Shown in pieces: positions 1-8,739 of a DNA stretch of 41,085 nucleotides; the first letter of the stretch is position 1; every line of letters starts with the position of its first letter. The position numbers and the translations under genes are program-made. The notes below the pieces were generated by a model that saw only the letters and a list, made by a program, of their open reading frames with translations, was not told where the DNA came from and did no database searches. This DNA is from Acidobacteriota bacterium (GTDB lineage: Bacteria; Acidobacteriota; Blastocatellia; Pyrinomonadales; Pyrinomonadaceae): NCBI GenBank assembly GCA_019242475.1, contig JAFAVK010000018.1:1-41085 (forward strand). Reading direction: 5' to 3'.

Positions 1-601
1 CGGCGTCCTCGACCGTCTCGTCCAATGCGACTTCGCCGACCTGCTCGCCCTCTTTGTGCAGTGAGTCGGGAATCGAGACCGACGCGAGGCGGCCGTCGCA
101 CGCGAGGAGTTGCGCCTCGCGCACCTCCTCCCAGTCGTGGTCTTCGGAGGCCATCCAGAAGACGGGCACGGCGTCGGTGCCGCGCGCAGTGAGACAGGCC
201 GCGAGCTTGACGGCCGAGAGAGCCTTGTAGAGCGTGTAGAGCGGCCCCGTGAAGAGCCCCGTCTGCTGCCCCGTCACGACCGCGACCGAATCATTCGAGC
301 GGAGGCGTTCGATGTTCGCGAACGTCTGCCCGGAGGCGCCCCAGCGCCTGTTCGACTCGGCGAGCGCGTCGGCCACCGCCACGCGGTCGGCCTTGTGGGA
401 TGCGAGCACGCGCGCACGGCGCGCGGAGAGTTCGTAGTGGAAGCGCACGGCCTCCGGGTAGAAGCGGCGGAGCGACGCGGGGTCTTCGAGGTATTCGAGG
501 AAGAGGCGCGACTGGTGCGGGACGCGGCGGAAGGGCAGCCGCTCGACGCGCAGGGCCGCACCCTCGGGCGTGCCGTGACATGCAGGTTCGGACGTGGTCA
601 C
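1..601 (-). CDS. bshC: BshC, bacillithiol biosynthesis cysteine-adding enzyme (partial, N-terminal 200 codons)
   Basis: The gene runs off the left edge, so only the N-terminal part is present; family members are about 540 residues. BshC adds cysteine to GlcN-malate in the last step of bacillithiol synthesis in the cytoplasm. The reading frame contains RLPFRRVPHQSRLF near the start, then VVTGQQTGLFTGPLYTLYK and PVFWMASEDHDWEEV, which are the family's nucleotide-binding-like signature blocks. I place the start at the GTG at 601, with a GAGGAG sequence 11 bases upstream; a GTG at 622 is the alternative. A perfect TATAAT lies upstream on the same strand. A YpdA-type bacillithiol disulfide reductase is encoded at 6375-7370, which supports the pathway assignment. 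Confidence 0.88.
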   Translation of the reverse strand, partial: MTTSEPACHGTPEGAALRVERLPFRRVPHQSRLFLEYLEDPASLRRFYPEAVRFHYELSARRARVLASHKADRVAVADALAESNRRWGASGQTFANIERLRSNDSVAVVTGQQTGLFTGPLYTLYKALSAVKLAACLTARGTDAVPVFWMASEDHDWEEVREAQLLACDGRLASVSIPDSLHKEGEQVGEVALDETVEDA

Positions 602-661
602 ACGCTTCTCGGCTCCTCGCACGCGGCTCTCTTCTCGGACAGAACTTCTGGCGGCCGGGGC

Positions 662-691
662 ATTATACCGACCGCCTCAGAGCCCGCGCAA
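662..691 (-). promoter_or_regulatory. Putative promoter of bshC
   Basis: On the minus strand a perfect -10 TATAAT (667-662) sits 18 bases downstream of a weak -35 TTGCGC (691-686). The predicted transcript start, near 655, lies just upstream of the bshC start codon at 601. Confidence 0.5.
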
Positions 692-823
692 ACAGGAAGG
701 TTTGGATGAGAGGATCGCCCGCCGGACGGTGCGTTATTGAGCGGATGTTGTTCCATTTCGCCCCCGCGGGGCCTGCCCCGGCCGGCGGGGGTCGTCCAAA
801 TTCCTTATCTCAAGGAGACACAC

Positions 824-2875
824 ATGAGAAGGCTCCTCAGTCTGACGCTCTCCCTCGTCTTCTGCTGCTCCGGGTTCGGCGCGCTCGGCGCCCTGCCCGC
901 GCGCGCGCAGGAGGTCGCCTCGTTCGGCAACCTCGACACGCTCCGCCGGCAGTACGAACAGCTGCTCGCCGTCGAGCGCAACGTCGCCACCCCGCCCGAG
1001 GTGCGCGAGCTGAACCGCACCTTCCTCGAAGAGCGGCGCGCGCAGCTCGCCGCGGCCATCCGCAACCGGATCGGCGCGCTCGACAAGTACCGCGCCGCCG
1101 TCGCGGCCACGCTCAGCGACGCCGAGAGGCGCACCATCGACGACTCCACCGCGCGCCTCTCCGCGGAGCTACGGGCGCTGCTGCCCGAGGCCGTGCCCGC
1201 GTCCTCGAACGGCGCGCGCCGCACGCGCCGTCCCGCGCGCGCCGCCGCACAGCCCGCGCCCGCCGTCGAAGCCTCCTTCGACGCCACGGCGCCGGCCGCC
1301 GCCGAACCCACGCCCGCGGAGCCCGCGGCGTCAGAGCCCGCGGCCCCGACATCGACTAAAGCCGCCGCGCCCATCGAGATCGTCTCGCCCGAGCGCGACC
1401 GCGTCGTCCACACGGGCGAGGTCGAGCTGGAGGTCAACGTCAGGGACGACGCGATTGACGACCTCATGGTCGCCGTCTACACCCCGGCCAGCGAGAAGCC
1501 GAAGACGGCGCGCGTGCTCAACGTCAAGCGCAGCGACCACGGCTCGAAGTCGGTCGTCGTCGCGCTCTCGCGGGGCGACAACCGCGTCGAGGTGAGCGAC
1601 CTCAAGCGCGGCGAGGTCAAGGCCGAGCGCAACATCACCTTCCAGCCGCCCGAGGTGTCGGCCCTCGGCGCCGCCCCGCGCGCGGCGCGCGCCCTCAAAC
1701 ATGATGACGCCGATGACGAGGACGCCGCCAAGAAAAAGGCGGAGGACGAGGCGGCCGCGAAGGACGCTACGCTCCTCAAGGTGTTGCGCGACGAGTCCGG
1801 CGAGTACGACTGGGGCCGCGTCCGCGGCTACTTCACCGGCGGCGTCGTCTTCTCGAAGGAGAACGACAACTTCTCCAAGTCCGACGTCGCGCTCTCCTTC
1901 GTCCTCGACAAGAACTACATCCGCAGCCGCCGCTGGAACCTCAACACCTTCTTCGAGGCGCGCCTGACGGCGGTGCCGGTCGCGGCGGCGTCACCGACGC
2001 CGACGCCCGCGGAGGGCGCCACCACGGCCAACGCCCGGCGCAACGCCGCCGCCGCCCAGGACGAAGCGCAGCCGGGCGAGATCGACAGCTTCATCACCTC
2101 GCGCAAGGCGGGACTGGCGCAGGTCGGCGTCTACGCCCCCATCAACGTGAATCACTGGATGCACGACGGGGGCATGAACTCGATCTTCGTCGCCCCCCTC
2201 GCCAAGGGCGGCATCCAGACCATCGTCGGCGAGGCCGACACGAACGAGGCCAAGCTCTTCGGCAACGACGACGTGTTCAACTTCTTCTCCGTCGGCTTCC
2301 GCTTCGGCCACTACCGCTACCCCAGGCCGCCGAGGGACAAGCGGTGCATCAAGGCCAACTATGATAGCTACGTGACGGAGAGGGAGGATCGCGCCAAGGC
2401 GAGGCGCGAAGCGCGTAACGGCCCCGACACTCCCGGCACGCATCACCGCGAGAAGTGGGACGACTGGGACTACGACGACACGCGGGACTGCGAAGAGCCC
2501 TGGGACTACGCGCCCGAGCTGATCAGCTGGCTCGACCTCACGACGGGCCGCTGGGAGAACTTCCAGGTGATGACCAACGTCATGGACGCGCCCGGCCACA
2601 TCGTCACCATATCGCGCCGCCCCTGGCGCTACCAGGCCGAGGGGCGGCTCAAGATACCGGGCAGCCCGTTCCTCGTCGGCTTCGACGGCAACTTCGGCGA
2701 GGGGAAGGACGACGTGCGCTTCGGCTTCGGCATGCGCTTCGACGTTGGTAAACTGCTCCAGAAGCTCAAGGCCGTGCAGGAGTTCGACGCACTCGACAAG
2801 GCGATGCCGCCGACGCACTCGGATACCCAGAAATCTTCCGAAAACGGCTCGAACCCGGACGCGCCTAAACCTTAA
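824..2875 (+). CDS. Secreted or outer-membrane protein of unknown function with Ig-like module
   Basis: A 683-residue protein. The start at 824 is chosen because AAGGAG lies six bases upstream and the next residues (MRRLLSLTLSLVF...LPARAQ) form a classic signal peptide ending at an AxA-Q site. A helical, charged N-terminal part follows. An Ala/Pro-rich linker leads to a beta-sandwich-like stretch (PIEIVSPERDRVVHTGEVEL onward) resembling Ig-like surface domains. A Lys/Glu/Ala-rich segment precedes the C-terminal half, which begins RGYFTGGVVFSKENDNFSKS. That half has alternating hydrophobic strands (VALSFVLDKN, FGFGMRFDVG) that could form part of a beta-barrel or beta-sandwich. I do not recognise a named family for the C-terminal half. 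It is co-directional with the patatin gene downstream, but two hairpins separate them. Confidence 0.75.
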   Translation: MRRLLSLTLSLVFCCSGFGALGALPARAQEVASFGNLDTLRRQYEQLLAVERNVATPPEVRELNRTFLEERRAQLAAAIRNRIGALDKYRAAVAATLSDAERRTIDDSTARLSAELRALLPEAVPASSNGARRTRRPARAAAQPAPAVEASFDATAPAAAEPTPAEPAASEPAAPTSTKAAAPIEIVSPERDRVVHTGEVELEVNVRDDAIDDLMVAVYTPASEKPKTARVLNVKRSDHGSKSVVVALSRGDNRVEVSDLKRGEVKAERNITFQPPEVSALGAAPRAARALKHDDADDEDAAKKKAEDEAAAKDATLLKVLRDESGEYDWGRVRGYFTGGVVFSKENDNFSKSDVALSFVLDKNYIRSRRWNLNTFFEARLTAVPVAAASPTPTPAEGATTANARRNAAAAQDEAQPGEIDSFITSRKAGLAQVGVYAPINVNHWMHDGGMNSIFVAPLAKGGIQTIVGEADTNEAKLFGNDDVFNFFSVGFRFGHYRYPRPPRDKRCIKANYDSYVTEREDRAKARREARNGPDTPGTHHREKWDDWDYDDTRDCEEPWDYAPELISWLDLTTGRWENFQVMTNVMDAPGHIVTISRRPWRYQAEGRLKIPGSPFLVGFDGNFGEGKDDVRFGFGMRFDVGKLLQKLKAVQEFDALDKAMPPTHSDTQKSSENGSNPDAPKP

Positions 2876-2884
2876 AACTCTTTC

Positions 2885-2913
2885 GGGCGGGGGGCACGTC
2901 GCGGCCCCCGCCC
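2885..2913 (+). terminator. GC-rich hairpin after the secreted-protein gene
   Basis: The arms GGGCGGGGG (2885-2893) and CCCCCGCCC (2905-2913) pair perfectly around an 11-base loop, ten bases past the stop codon. No U-tract follows, so termination efficiency is uncertain. Confidence 0.4.
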
Positions 2914-2957
2914 CGGCGGCCGTGCAACGCCGCACACGTCCCCAGGCCCCTCATCCC

Positions 2958-2995
2958 GCGTGGAGCCCGGCGCCGGCAAGGGCCGGGCTCCACGC
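2958..2995 (+). promoter_or_regulatory. 13-bp perfect stem-loop directly before the patatin Shine-Dalgarno
   Basis: GCGTGGAGCCCGG (2958-2970) pairs perfectly with CCGGGCTCCACGC (2983-2995) around a 12-base loop. The 3' arm ends three bases before the AAGGAG ribosome-binding site of the gene at 3010. It could be a terminator for the upstream gene, an mRNA-stabilising structure or a control of patatin translation. Confidence 0.6.
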
Positions 2996-3009
2996 ACAAG
3001 GAGCAGCGT

Positions 3010-6000
3010 ATGTCCACTCCCCCGCTCGGCGTCGCGCAGGTGCTCCTGGAAGAGTACGAGCACTTCCACGGCGCCCTCCCGAGGCTGTTTCTGAAAGACG
3101 CGAAGGCGCTGGCGGGCGCCCTCCACCTCGCCAGCGACAGAATCTCCGTCCACGTCAGGGGGCTCCTGTCGGACAAGGCGAGGGCGGAGCTGACGAACGA
3201 GTGGAACCACGCCTCCCCGAGCGAGCGGCTGCGCAAGGAGCTGGCGCGCGAGCTCTACCGCGTCCTGCGCGACCCAGACCTCTGCCAGGGCGACGCGGGC
3301 CGGCTCCGCGCGGCGCTCGTGGCCTCAGGGTGGCAGCCCGCGCCGCAGCTACCCGACACGAACCAGCTCCCGGAAGAGATATTGATGTCCGTCAACGCGC
3401 GCCTGCTCAACGCCATCGCGCCGGGCGCGGTCGGGGAGATCGCGTTGAAGGGCAAGGCGCCGGAGCTGAGCGACCTGCTGAGGGTCATCCACCACGAGGG
3501 GCACTCGGCGCTCTGCCTTTCGGGGGGGGGCATCCGCAGCGCCACCTTCAACCTCGGGATACTTCAGGGGCTCGCGCGCCACGGCCTGCTCGAAAGGTTC
3601 GACTACCTCTCGACCGTCTCGGGCGGCGGCTTCGTCGGCGGGTGGCTGACGGCCTGGATTCACAGGCACCCCGGCGGGCTCAAGGGCGTCGTCGGCGAGT
3701 TGAAGCAGCCGCCCGCGCGGCCGCTGGAGCCCGACCCGCGGCCGCTCTCCTGGCTGCGCACCTACAGCAACTACCTGTCGCCGCGCCTCGGCCTGCTCAA
3801 CGCGGACTCGTGGACGCTGATCGCGATGGTGCTGCGCAACCTTCTGCTCAACTGGCTCGTCTTCGTCCCGTGGCTCGTGGCCGCGCTGCTCTTGCCGCGC
3901 ATGTGGGTCGCGTTCTTCTCGCGGCCCACCTTCGGCGGGTGGTCGCAGTACCTCAGCCTGGGCGTGGGCCTCCTGACGGGCGTCTGGTTCCTCACCTACA
4001 TCGCTTTCAACCTCCCCAGCACGCACCCGGCCGTCGGGAAGGACGACGGCAAGGGCGGCGGGCAGCGCAGCTACCTCCTCGGGCACCTGCTGCCGCTGGT
4101 CGTCTCGGCGATGTCGCTCGCGACCTTCTGGGCGCGCAACCGCGCCGCCAACCCGGGGGGGGAGACGCCCGGCGGCTGGGACTTCGCGCTCTTCGCGGCG
4201 GCGATGGCCGTCGTCCCCTGGATCATCACCGCGTACCGCGAGGTCGAACACGCCAAGAACAAGCGGCGCGCCGGGCTGCTCCTCGTCCCGGCCACGCTAG
4301 CCATCGGGGCGGGGCTGCTGCTGACCGGATACCTGAGTCACACCGTCGCCAAGGCGTGGCCTTTCGGCGCCCCGCTCGAACACCCGCGACTCTACGCCTG
4401 CCTCGTCGTGCCGGCGCTTACCTCGTTGCTGCTGCTGGGCGGGACGCTGCTGGCCGGGCTGACGAGCAATTTCAACGGGCTCAGCGACGAGGATCAGGAG
4501 TGGTGGGCGCGCTCCGGCGCGTGGATGCTCATCGTGATGGTCTCGTGGGCCGTCTTCAACGCGCTCGTCCTCTACGGCCCCGAGCTGTTCACGCCGCTCT
4601 GGAAGGTGGATTGGAACTCCCGGACGTGGCACTGGGGTGAGCACTGGGATGAGATCGGCAAAGGGGTCGGCATCGTCTCGGGCGTCGTCTCCGGCGCCAT
4701 CACGCTCTTCGGCGGCTTCAGCGCGAAGACGCCGGCCAACGAGAAGGAGGCGCAGAAGGCCGGCGGCGCGAGCAAGCTCCTCGGCGTCGCGACGGGACTC
4801 CTCGGCCCGATCTTCCTCGGCTTCATCGTCGCGTTCCTCTCGTTCGCGGTGAACTGGCTGCTGACGCGGAAGGACATGTGGGACAGTGTGGAGGCTTGGA
4901 CGGGGTTGGGGTTCAACGAGGTGACGAAGCTGGCGGCGACCGCCCACGGTGACATCGTCGGCGCCACGCCGCTCTCGATGCTGCTGCTGCTCCTGCTGCT
5001 GCTCGCCGCCCTCGGCTGCGCGGCGGGGTGGCTCATCAGCACCAACCGCTTCTCGCTCCACTACATGTGGCGCAACCGCATCGTCCGCGGCTACCTCGGC
5101 GCCTCGAACGAGCGCCGCGCGCCCAACCGCTTCACGGGCTTCGACAGCGCCGACAACCTCCCCATGCACAAGCTCCGCTACAGCGAGCCGCAACGGGGGG
5201 AGGGCGGCGAGGGGCAGCCTCCCGAGAAGAAGACGAAGCTCTTCCCCGTCCTCAACTTCGCGCTCAACCTCGCGGGCGGGAGCCGCCTCGACTGGCAGAA
5301 CCGCAAGGCCGAGTCCTTCACGGTCTCGCCGCTCCACTGCGGCAGCTTCCAGCCGGCCGACACGCGCACGGCGCGCGGCGCGCTCGGCTACCGCCCGGCG
5401 GAGGAGTACGGCGGCGCGAACGGCATCTCGCTCGGCACGTCGGTCGCCATCTCGGGCGCCTTCGTCAGCCCCAACATGGGCTACATGATGACCTCGCCCG
5501 TGGTGCGGTTCCTGATGACGCTCTTCAACGTCCGCTTCGGGTGGTGGCTCGGCAACCCGAAGTTCAACACCTACAAGTACGACCGGCCCAGCCTCTCCGT
5601 CATCCCGATCACGCAGGAGGCGTTCGGCCTGACCGACGACACGGCCTCCTACGTCTACCTCTCGGACGGCGGCCACTTCGAGAACCTGGGGCTCTACGAG
5701 ATGGTGATGCGCCGCTGCCGTCACATCGTCGTCAGCGACGCCAGCACCGACGACGCCTACACCTTCGGCTCGCTCGGCATGGCCGTCCGGCAGATTCGCG
5801 TTGACCTCGGCGTCCCCATCGACTTCAAGAAGTTCTCCGTGTCGGGCGCGGCGGACGGCAAAGGCGGGGTGGCCTACGCCGTCGGCCGTATCCGCTACTC
5901 GTGCGTTGACGAGGGCGCGCCCGACGGCACGGTCATCTACCTCAAGCCGACGCTCACGGGCGACGAGCCGCGCGACGTCATCAACTACCACAGCGAGAAC

Positions 6001-6249
6001 CCCTCCTTCCCGCAGCAGGTCATCGTTGACCAGTGGTTCAGCGAGGCGCAGTTCGAGAGCTACCGCGCGCTCGGCTCCTACACGGTCAACGAGCTGTGCG
6101 GCGGCGACTCGGGCTCCGACACGGACTTCCAAGAGCTGCGCGCGTCGGTCGAGCGGCGCGTCAGGCAGGCGCCCGCCCGAGACCTGCGCGAGGAGGTGCG
6201 CGAGTTCATCGCCGAGGCCATCGGCGCGAACGGCGGCGCCCGCCCCTGA
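3010..6249 (+). CDS. Large membrane-anchored patatin-like phospholipase
   Basis: A 1079-residue protein starting six bases after AAGGAG. Patatin-like enzymes are acyl hydrolases using a Ser-Asp dyad. The oxyanion-hole motif SGGGIRSATFNLGILQGL lies near residues 170-190. The nucleophile motif STVSGGGFVGGW lies near 200-210, and the aspartate motif YLSDGGHFENLGLYE near 880-900, so all key residues are present. Between the nucleophile and the Asp motif are several hydrophobic segments (for example LLLNWLVFVPWLVAALLLP and LSMLLLLLLLLAALGC), so the catalytic domain is split by a membrane region of roughly eight helices. This makes it much longer than soluble patatins. The natural substrate is unknown; membrane lipid turnover is a guess. 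The oxyanion-hole codons contain a run of nine or more G bases. Confidence 0.88.
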   Translation: MSTPPLGVAQVLLEEYEHFHGALPRLFLKDAKALAGALHLASDRISVHVRGLLSDKARAELTNEWNHASPSERLRKELARELYRVLRDPDLCQGDAGRLRAALVASGWQPAPQLPDTNQLPEEILMSVNARLLNAIAPGAVGEIALKGKAPELSDLLRVIHHEGHSALCLSGGGIRSATFNLGILQGLARHGLLERFDYLSTVSGGGFVGGWLTAWIHRHPGGLKGVVGELKQPPARPLEPDPRPLSWLRTYSNYLSPRLGLLNADSWTLIAMVLRNLLLNWLVFVPWLVAALLLPRMWVAFFSRPTFGGWSQYLSLGVGLLTGVWFLTYIAFNLPSTHPAVGKDDGKGGGQRSYLLGHLLPLVVSAMSLATFWARNRAANPGGETPGGWDFALFAAAMAVVPWIITAYREVEHAKNKRRAGLLLVPATLAIGAGLLLTGYLSHTVAKAWPFGAPLEHPRLYACLVVPALTSLLLLGGTLLAGLTSNFNGLSDEDQEWWARSGAWMLIVMVSWAVFNALVLYGPELFTPLWKVDWNSRTWHWGEHWDEIGKGVGIVSGVVSGAITLFGGFSAKTPANEKEAQKAGGASKLLGVATGLLGPIFLGFIVAFLSFAVNWLLTRKDMWDSVEAWTGLGFNEVTKLAATAHGDIVGATPLSMLLLLLLLLAALGCAAGWLISTNRFSLHYMWRNRIVRGYLGASNERRAPNRFTGFDSADNLPMHKLRYSEPQRGEGGEGQPPEKKTKLFPVLNFALNLAGGSRLDWQNRKAESFTVSPLHCGSFQPADTRTARGALGYRPAEEYGGANGISLGTSVAISGAFVSPNMGYMMTSPVVRFLMTLFNVRFGWWLGNPKFNTYKYDRPSLSVIPITQEAFGLTDDTASYVYLSDGGHFENLGLYEMVMRRCRHIVVSDASTDDAYTFGSLGMAVRQIRVDLGVPIDFKKFSVSGAADGKGGVAYAVGRIRYSCVDEGAPDGTVIYLKPTLTGDEPRDVINYHSENPSFPQQVIVDQWFSEAQFESYRALGSYTVNELCGGDSGSDTDFQELRASVERRVRQAPARDLREEVREFIAEAIGANGGARP

Positions 6250-6277
6250 GACCCGCCGCCGACTGCCGCAAGAATAA

Positions 6278-6313
6278 AGCCCCGCCGGACGCCCTCCGGC
6301 GGGGCTCTCTTTT
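6278..6313 (+). terminator. Rho-independent terminator after the patatin gene
   Basis: A 12-bp perfect stem, AGCCCCGCCGGA (6278-6289) with TCCGGCGGGGCT (6295-6306), has a 5-base loop and is followed by a T-rich CTCTTTTC tract. Confidence 0.85.
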
Positions 6314-6374
6314 CGCGCGGTCGGGTTGAAAGATGTGCGCGCGCGTGCGAGGATTGAGTCGCCAACGAATCACT

Positions 6375-7370
6375 ATGAACGAAGGACGACTCGACCTACT
6401 CATCATCGGCGCGGGGCCGGCGGGGCTCTCGGCGGCGGACGCGGCCGCGCGCGAAGGGCTCTCCTACCTCTGCGTGGAGAAGGGGCTCATCGCCGACACG
6501 GTCTACCACTACCCCGTCGGGCTGACGGTCTTCTCGACCACGAACGAGCTGGAGCTGGAGGAGGGGAGCTTGCGCCCCTGCCGCGAGAAGCCGACGCGCG
6601 AGGAGCTGCTCTCTTACTACGTCCGCTTCGCCCTCGAACACTCCCTACGCATCAACACCGAGGAGGAGGTGACGAGGGTCGAGCCGCTCGACCCCGAGGG
6701 CTTCCGCGTCACCACCTCGCGCGCCACGTACGAGGCGGCGCGCGTGCTCGTCTGCATCGGCGGGATGGCGCGCCCGCGCCGCCTGGGCGTCCCCGGCGAA
6801 GACCTCCCGAAAGTCCGCCACCGCTTCGTCGAGCCCTTCCCCTACGTGCGCAAGGACGCGATGGTCGTCGGCGGCGGGAACTCGGCGGCCGAGGCCGCGC
6901 TCTTCCTCGCCGAGGGCGGCGCGCGCGCGACCTTCGCCATCTGGCCCGCGGACTGGGAGAACCGCGACCCCAAGCAGGGCTGCATCAAGCACTGGGTGCG
7001 CGGGCCTCTGGAGCGCGAGATCGCGGAGGGGCGCCTGCGCCTCTTCCTCTTCTCGGAGGTCTCGGAGATTAAGGAGCGCGAGGTCGTCATCAAGGACGAA
7101 CAGGGCCGCACGCACGCGCTCCCGAACGACGCCGTCTTCGTCCTCATCGGCAGCGACGCCGACCTCACACTGCTGCGCGACGCGGGCGTCCGCACCGAGC
7201 GCGCGGGGCTGACGGAAGTCCCCGTCTACGACCCCGACACCTACGAGACCAACGTCCCCGGCCTCTACGTCGCCGGCCACTTCACCAACTCGCGCCACAT
7301 CAAGGAGGCCATCGCCGTCCCCCGCCGCGTCGTCCCCCTCATCGCCCAATCTTTGCGCGCGACGGTCTGA
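6375..7370 (+). CDS. ypdA: YpdA/Bdr-family bacillithiol disulfide reductase (FAD- and NADPH-dependent)
   Basis: A 331-residue flavoprotein. YpdA reduces bacillithiol disulfide back to the thiol with NADPH in the cytoplasm. The N-terminal Rossmann motif DLLIIGAGPAGLSAADAA binds FAD. A second dinucleotide motif, MVVGGGNSAAEAALFL, near residue 160 is the NADPH site. The C-terminal GLYVAGHFTNSRHIKEAI is the family's final FAD-contacting block. There is no CxxC pair of the thioredoxin-reductase type, which fits YpdA. I chose the ATG at 6375 over the in-frame ATG at 6333 because homologues begin a few residues before the FAD motif. The truncated bshC gene at the left edge gives pathway support. Confidence 0.85.
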   Translation: MNEGRLDLLIIGAGPAGLSAADAAAREGLSYLCVEKGLIADTVYHYPVGLTVFSTTNELELEEGSLRPCREKPTREELLSYYVRFALEHSLRINTEEEVTRVEPLDPEGFRVTTSRATYEAARVLVCIGGMARPRRLGVPGEDLPKVRHRFVEPFPYVRKDAMVVGGGNSAAEAALFLAEGGARATFAIWPADWENRDPKQGCIKHWVRGPLEREIAEGRLRLFLFSEVSEIKEREVVIKDEQGRTHALPNDAVFVLIGSDADLTLLRDAGVRTERAGLTEVPVYDPDTYETNVPGLYVAGHFTNSRHIKEAIAVPRRVVPLIAQSLRATV

Positions 7371-7397
7371 TTCCCCCTCCGCTAAGCGCCTAACTCT

Positions 7398-7913
7398 ATG
7401 CCCATGCCCGTCGCGCACGGTCTGGTCGGGGCGGGCCTCGTGGCCGCGGCGCTGCCGCGGGCGGGGCGTCGTCGGCTGCTGCTCCTGGCGGGCGCGGCGC
7501 TCGCCAACGCGGCCGACCTCGACTTCCTGCTGGTCTTCTTCTTCCGCTCGCGGGCGTGGCACCGCGGGTTCACGCACTCGCTCTTCTTCGCGCTCGCCGT
7601 CTTCCTCTGCCTGCTGCTCGCGCTCGGCAGGCGGCGGGCGCGCGAGGCCGTGGCTTTCGGACTGGCCTACACCTCGCACGCGCTCCTCGACTTCGCCACG
7701 ACCAGGGCGGGCGGCGGCCTTGAGCTGTTCTGGCCCTTCTCGGCGGACAGGTTCGCGTTGCGCTGGTGGGGGCTCTCCGAGATACCTTCGACGCTCCCGC
7801 CCGCGGAAGTCCTGAAGTCGCTCGCCGTCGAGTTCCTGCTGTTCGCGCCGCCGTTCCTCCTGGTGCTGCTCTGGCGGAGGGGCGCGTTTCGGCGCGGCTC
7901 GGGCGCGGCGTGA
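7398..7913 (+). CDS. Membrane-bound metal-dependent hydrolase, DUF457/YdjM-like
   Basis: A 171-residue integral membrane protein. The conserved polar residues of the family are present: an N-terminal His (PVAHGLVGAGL), the Asp pair in NAADLDF, the HRGFTHSLFF motif and HALLDFATT. These residues probably bind a metal. Four hydrophobic segments cover most of the rest. The start is ATG 7398 or ATG 7404. It follows ypdA by 27 bases in the same direction and may be co-transcribed with it. It converges with the minus-strand gene at 7919 with only five bases between the stops. The biological substrate of the family is not established. Confidence 0.78.
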   Translation: MPMPVAHGLVGAGLVAAALPRAGRRRLLLLAGAALANAADLDFLLVFFFRSRAWHRGFTHSLFFALAVFLCLLLALGRRRAREAVAFGLAYTSHALLDFATTRAGGGLELFWPFSADRFALRWWGLSEIPSTLPPAEVLKSLAVEFLLFAPPFLLVLLWRRGAFRRGSGAA

Positions 7914-7918
7914 AGGCG

Positions 7919-8560
7919 TCAGGGGTTCGGGTTGAGCTTGTCGATCTCCTTCTCGATGAGGGGGAGGAGGCGCTGGCGGATGCGCGCGACGAGGGCGTCG
8001 GCCTGCTTCACGTCGTCTTCGAGGCGGGCGCGGGCGGCGGAGGTCTGGTTGAGAATAAGCTCGACGCCCCGACGCTCGTTCTCGAGCTGGCGCCGCCGCA
8101 GATCGCGCAGCTCGGGGGTGCGGGTCGTGCCGACGCCCGCGAGCGCGCGGTCGATGCTCTCGGGGCGCATGTCGTCGTCGAGCTGCATCATGCGCGTGCG
8201 GTAGGCGGTCTCCTTCTCGGTCAGGTCGAGGAGCTGGCGGCGCATGGCCTCGGCGCGCTGCTCGGCGCGGCTCAGGATGTCGAGGCTCTGCGCGAGCGGG
8301 TTCTGCCGGCCGGCGGGCGCGGCCTCCGCCTGCACGGCGTCGGGCGAGAAGACCTTCTCGGTGATCTCGCGCAGCCGCGCGTTCAAGGTCTGGATGGACT
8401 TGCGCAGGAGCGCGATCTCGTTCGCCACGGGGTCGGCCGAGACCGGGGCGCCCGCCGCGTCTTTCGGCAGCGGGGTCGTGTTCGTCTGCGCGCGGCAGAG
8501 AACGCAGAGCAGCGTCGGGATGCAGAGCGCGGCCGGCAGGAGTCTGAAGGGGGTCGTCAT
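7919..8560 (-). CDS. Secreted coiled-coil protein of unknown function
   Basis: A 213-residue protein with a signal peptide (MTTPFRLLPAALCIPTLLCVLCRAQ). From about residue 45 to the end it is a long helical, charged sequence rich in Glu, Arg, Leu and Gln (for example LLRKSIQTLNARLREITEKV), typical of a coiled coil. The start is supported by AGAGGAG eight bases upstream. It is probably periplasmic; I do not recognise a family. It is transcribed divergently from the TPR protein gene at 8740, and the 179 bases between them must hold both promoters. Confidence 0.75.
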   Translation of the reverse strand: MTTPFRLLPAALCIPTLLCVLCRAQTNTTPLPKDAAGAPVSADPVANEIALLRKSIQTLNARLREITEKVFSPDAVQAEAAPAGRQNPLAQSLDILSRAEQRAEAMRRQLLDLTEKETAYRTRMMQLDDDMRPESIDRALAGVGTTRTPELRDLRRRQLENERRGVELILNQTSAARARLEDDVKQADALVARIRQRLLPLIEKEIDKLNPNP

Positions 8561-8739
8561 CGGCGGAACTCCTCTTTAACTGAGCGTGCGGGGCCGGGGG
8601 CGTTTCACGTCTCGCCCGGGGCGGAGTTCGTTTATTATCAACGCGCGGGGTTCCGGCTCAAAGCCCGCGCGGCCCCGAGCACCCGGCGGCGCGGTTCGTA
8701 CATCAAAGGCAACTCCCCTGACCTTCCCCGAGGAAGTTT

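Noticed and set aside
1991..2935. Long minus-strand reading opposite the gene at 824-2875
   Set aside because: Typical high-GC antisense frame rich in Arg, Val and Glu; no ribosome site, and the plus-strand protein has a signal peptide and domains.
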